A stretch of 64,000 bases of DNA from Anseranas semipalmata (taxonomy: Eukaryota; Chordata; Aves; Anseriformes; Anseranatidae). The notes beneath the pieces are model-generated. The model saw only the letters and a program-made list of their open reading frames with translations. It ran no database searches and had not been told where the DNA came from. The stretch is taken from contig VXAA01004291.1 of the NCBI GenBank assembly GCA_013399115.1, positions 434,001 through 498,000 of the forward strand, given 5' to 3'. Below, in pieces: positions 62,873 to 64,000 of this stretch; within the stretch, counting starts at the first letter, position 1, and each line of letters begins with the position of its first letter. A program made the translations under genes and the position numbers.

Positions 62873-64000
62873 TTGTCTCAGAATTTATTACCTTCTGAGA
62901 AGGAAACAACTGCATGCCCAAAGCAGCTGTTGGGCTGACCTCCCTTCCTTACACGTGCAGCCCAAGTTGCATGTTGCCGGGGGAAGGGAGACGTTGTAAG
63001 ACTTTGCTCTGTCCTGTCGTGACCTTGCTGGGTCTGGCTCTGCAGCTGGGGGCCGAGGGGCTGCTGGCGACTCTTGGCCGGGGGATGGCTCGAGTGTGCC
63101 TGTGGTTGCAGGGGGCTGCACACAGACCCCTACAGGAGAGCTGTGTCAGTTCATAGACTGGCATCTCTCTCCACATTCCCTTTCAGAGTTCATAAGATGC
63201 TAACTTTCGAAAGGGAGGTCCCCCTTGTGTATTTATGTCAGTGATTTTGGGTTTTAAAGAATTCATGCATGAAAAACGACTGTAGGAACTGTATACTCCC
63301 ATGTGTGAATAATGACTACATGGGAACACAGATTACATCAGTTTTGCACTGAGATTGCTGCAGTTTACATGCTCTCTTTGGGAACGTTATGAAACGCTTT
63401 TAAATACTGGTGCATGTTAATGCATTGATTTCAATCAGCCTTTTTTTTGTCCCTTTTGGATTTGTTCAACTTAACAGCTAGCATGTCTCATGTTTGCTCT
63501 AAGATATGCCTAGCAAATTAGTGAAATTAAAAAATGCATGCAAAAATGTGGCGCTGTGCACTTGTATCAGGTTTGTTATTTATTAATAGACTCCAATTTC
63601 CATACGATAGCCTACATTTTTTTTTTTTTAACTTTGGCTCAATGGATAGTTTATGCCAATTACATGTAGTTTAACGGCTTTGAAATCTGTTTTTGCTTTT
63701 CTTATGCATGAAGACATGGATTCTGTTTCAGGTTTTAATTAAACTCTACATGGACTTTAAAGATTCTATTGTCCTTTCATTTAAATAGGATTTTTGTTAG
63801 ATCTTTAACAAGACCTCAGTGGGGTAATAAATCTAAGCAATTGTCCTTATTAGGAGTAGATTATCCTCAAGAGATGGAAAGTAACAGAAGTAAGTAAAAC
63901 CATTTGTAGCGACCGAACTAAGTCTTTTTCTTCCTAAACATTAAAAAGACTAGCAAATGACTTGCTTGGGTGCTCAAATTAAATTAAATTATATTTTGTT
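62873..64000. other. Sequence after the gap
   Basis: G+C-rich for about 250 bases, then AT-rich to the window end. No coding exon recognised. Overlapping frames at 62,878-63,176 on both strands are a G+C effect. Confidence 0.5.

Noticed and set aside
61728..62938. Open frames of 343 and 397 codons
   Set aside because: Almost wholly unknown bases of an assembly gap.
1..64000. CRISPR array, operon, tRNA or rRNA genes
   Set aside because: None seen. The window is animal nuclear DNA with spliced genes.

Overview
The window is vertebrate nuclear DNA, almost certainly from a bird. It is AT-rich, with one multi-exon gene, a decayed CR1 LINE fragment and part of an endogenous retroviral LTR of a type common in birds. 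Which bird cannot be told from the sequence. There is no operon, CRISPR array, tRNA or rRNA. Nearly all open frames outside the exons below are chance frames.

The main content is the complete coding region of HFM1 (MER3), the meiotic DExH-box helicase, on the + strand from 13,312 to 49,749. I assembled 38 coding exons by hand from splice signals, reading phase and resemblance to the human protein as I remember it. The phases close exactly: 4,335 nt, 1,444 codons plus stop. All helicase motifs are present: [24 protein letters not shown] and [10 protein letters not shown]. The Sec63 domain, a cysteine cluster and an acidic C-terminal tail follow. The gene looks intact and functional. Three splice sites are unusual: a GC donor that splits the DEVH box, a donor made of the first unit of a GTTT microsatellite, and a GAG acceptor with a strong competing AG 17 nt downstream.

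Layout. 1-10,400: intergenic, with one palindromic MITE-like repeat. 10,600-10,990: CpG island with YY1-type sites, the likely HFM1 promoter and non-coding first exon. 13,284-49,749: coding part of HFM1. Intron 4 holds an old MIR/L2-like tail and a CR1 copy whose 5' part is inverted. Intron 34 holds a truncated ERV LTR. 49,750-50,320: 3' UTR with poly(A) signals. 52,103-52,715: two well-formed spliced-exon candidates ending at a poly(A) signal, either an alternative HFM1 3' end or a separate transcript. 53,000-61,700: intergenic, with a few exon-like segments. 61,730-62,950: a second CpG island, mostly lost in a 959-base assembly gap. By human gene order it may be the promoter of ZNF644, but no ZNF644 coding sequence is visible.

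I found no clearly new biological system. The most unusual items are the splice-site oddities in HFM1 and the unassigned two-exon unit downstream of it.
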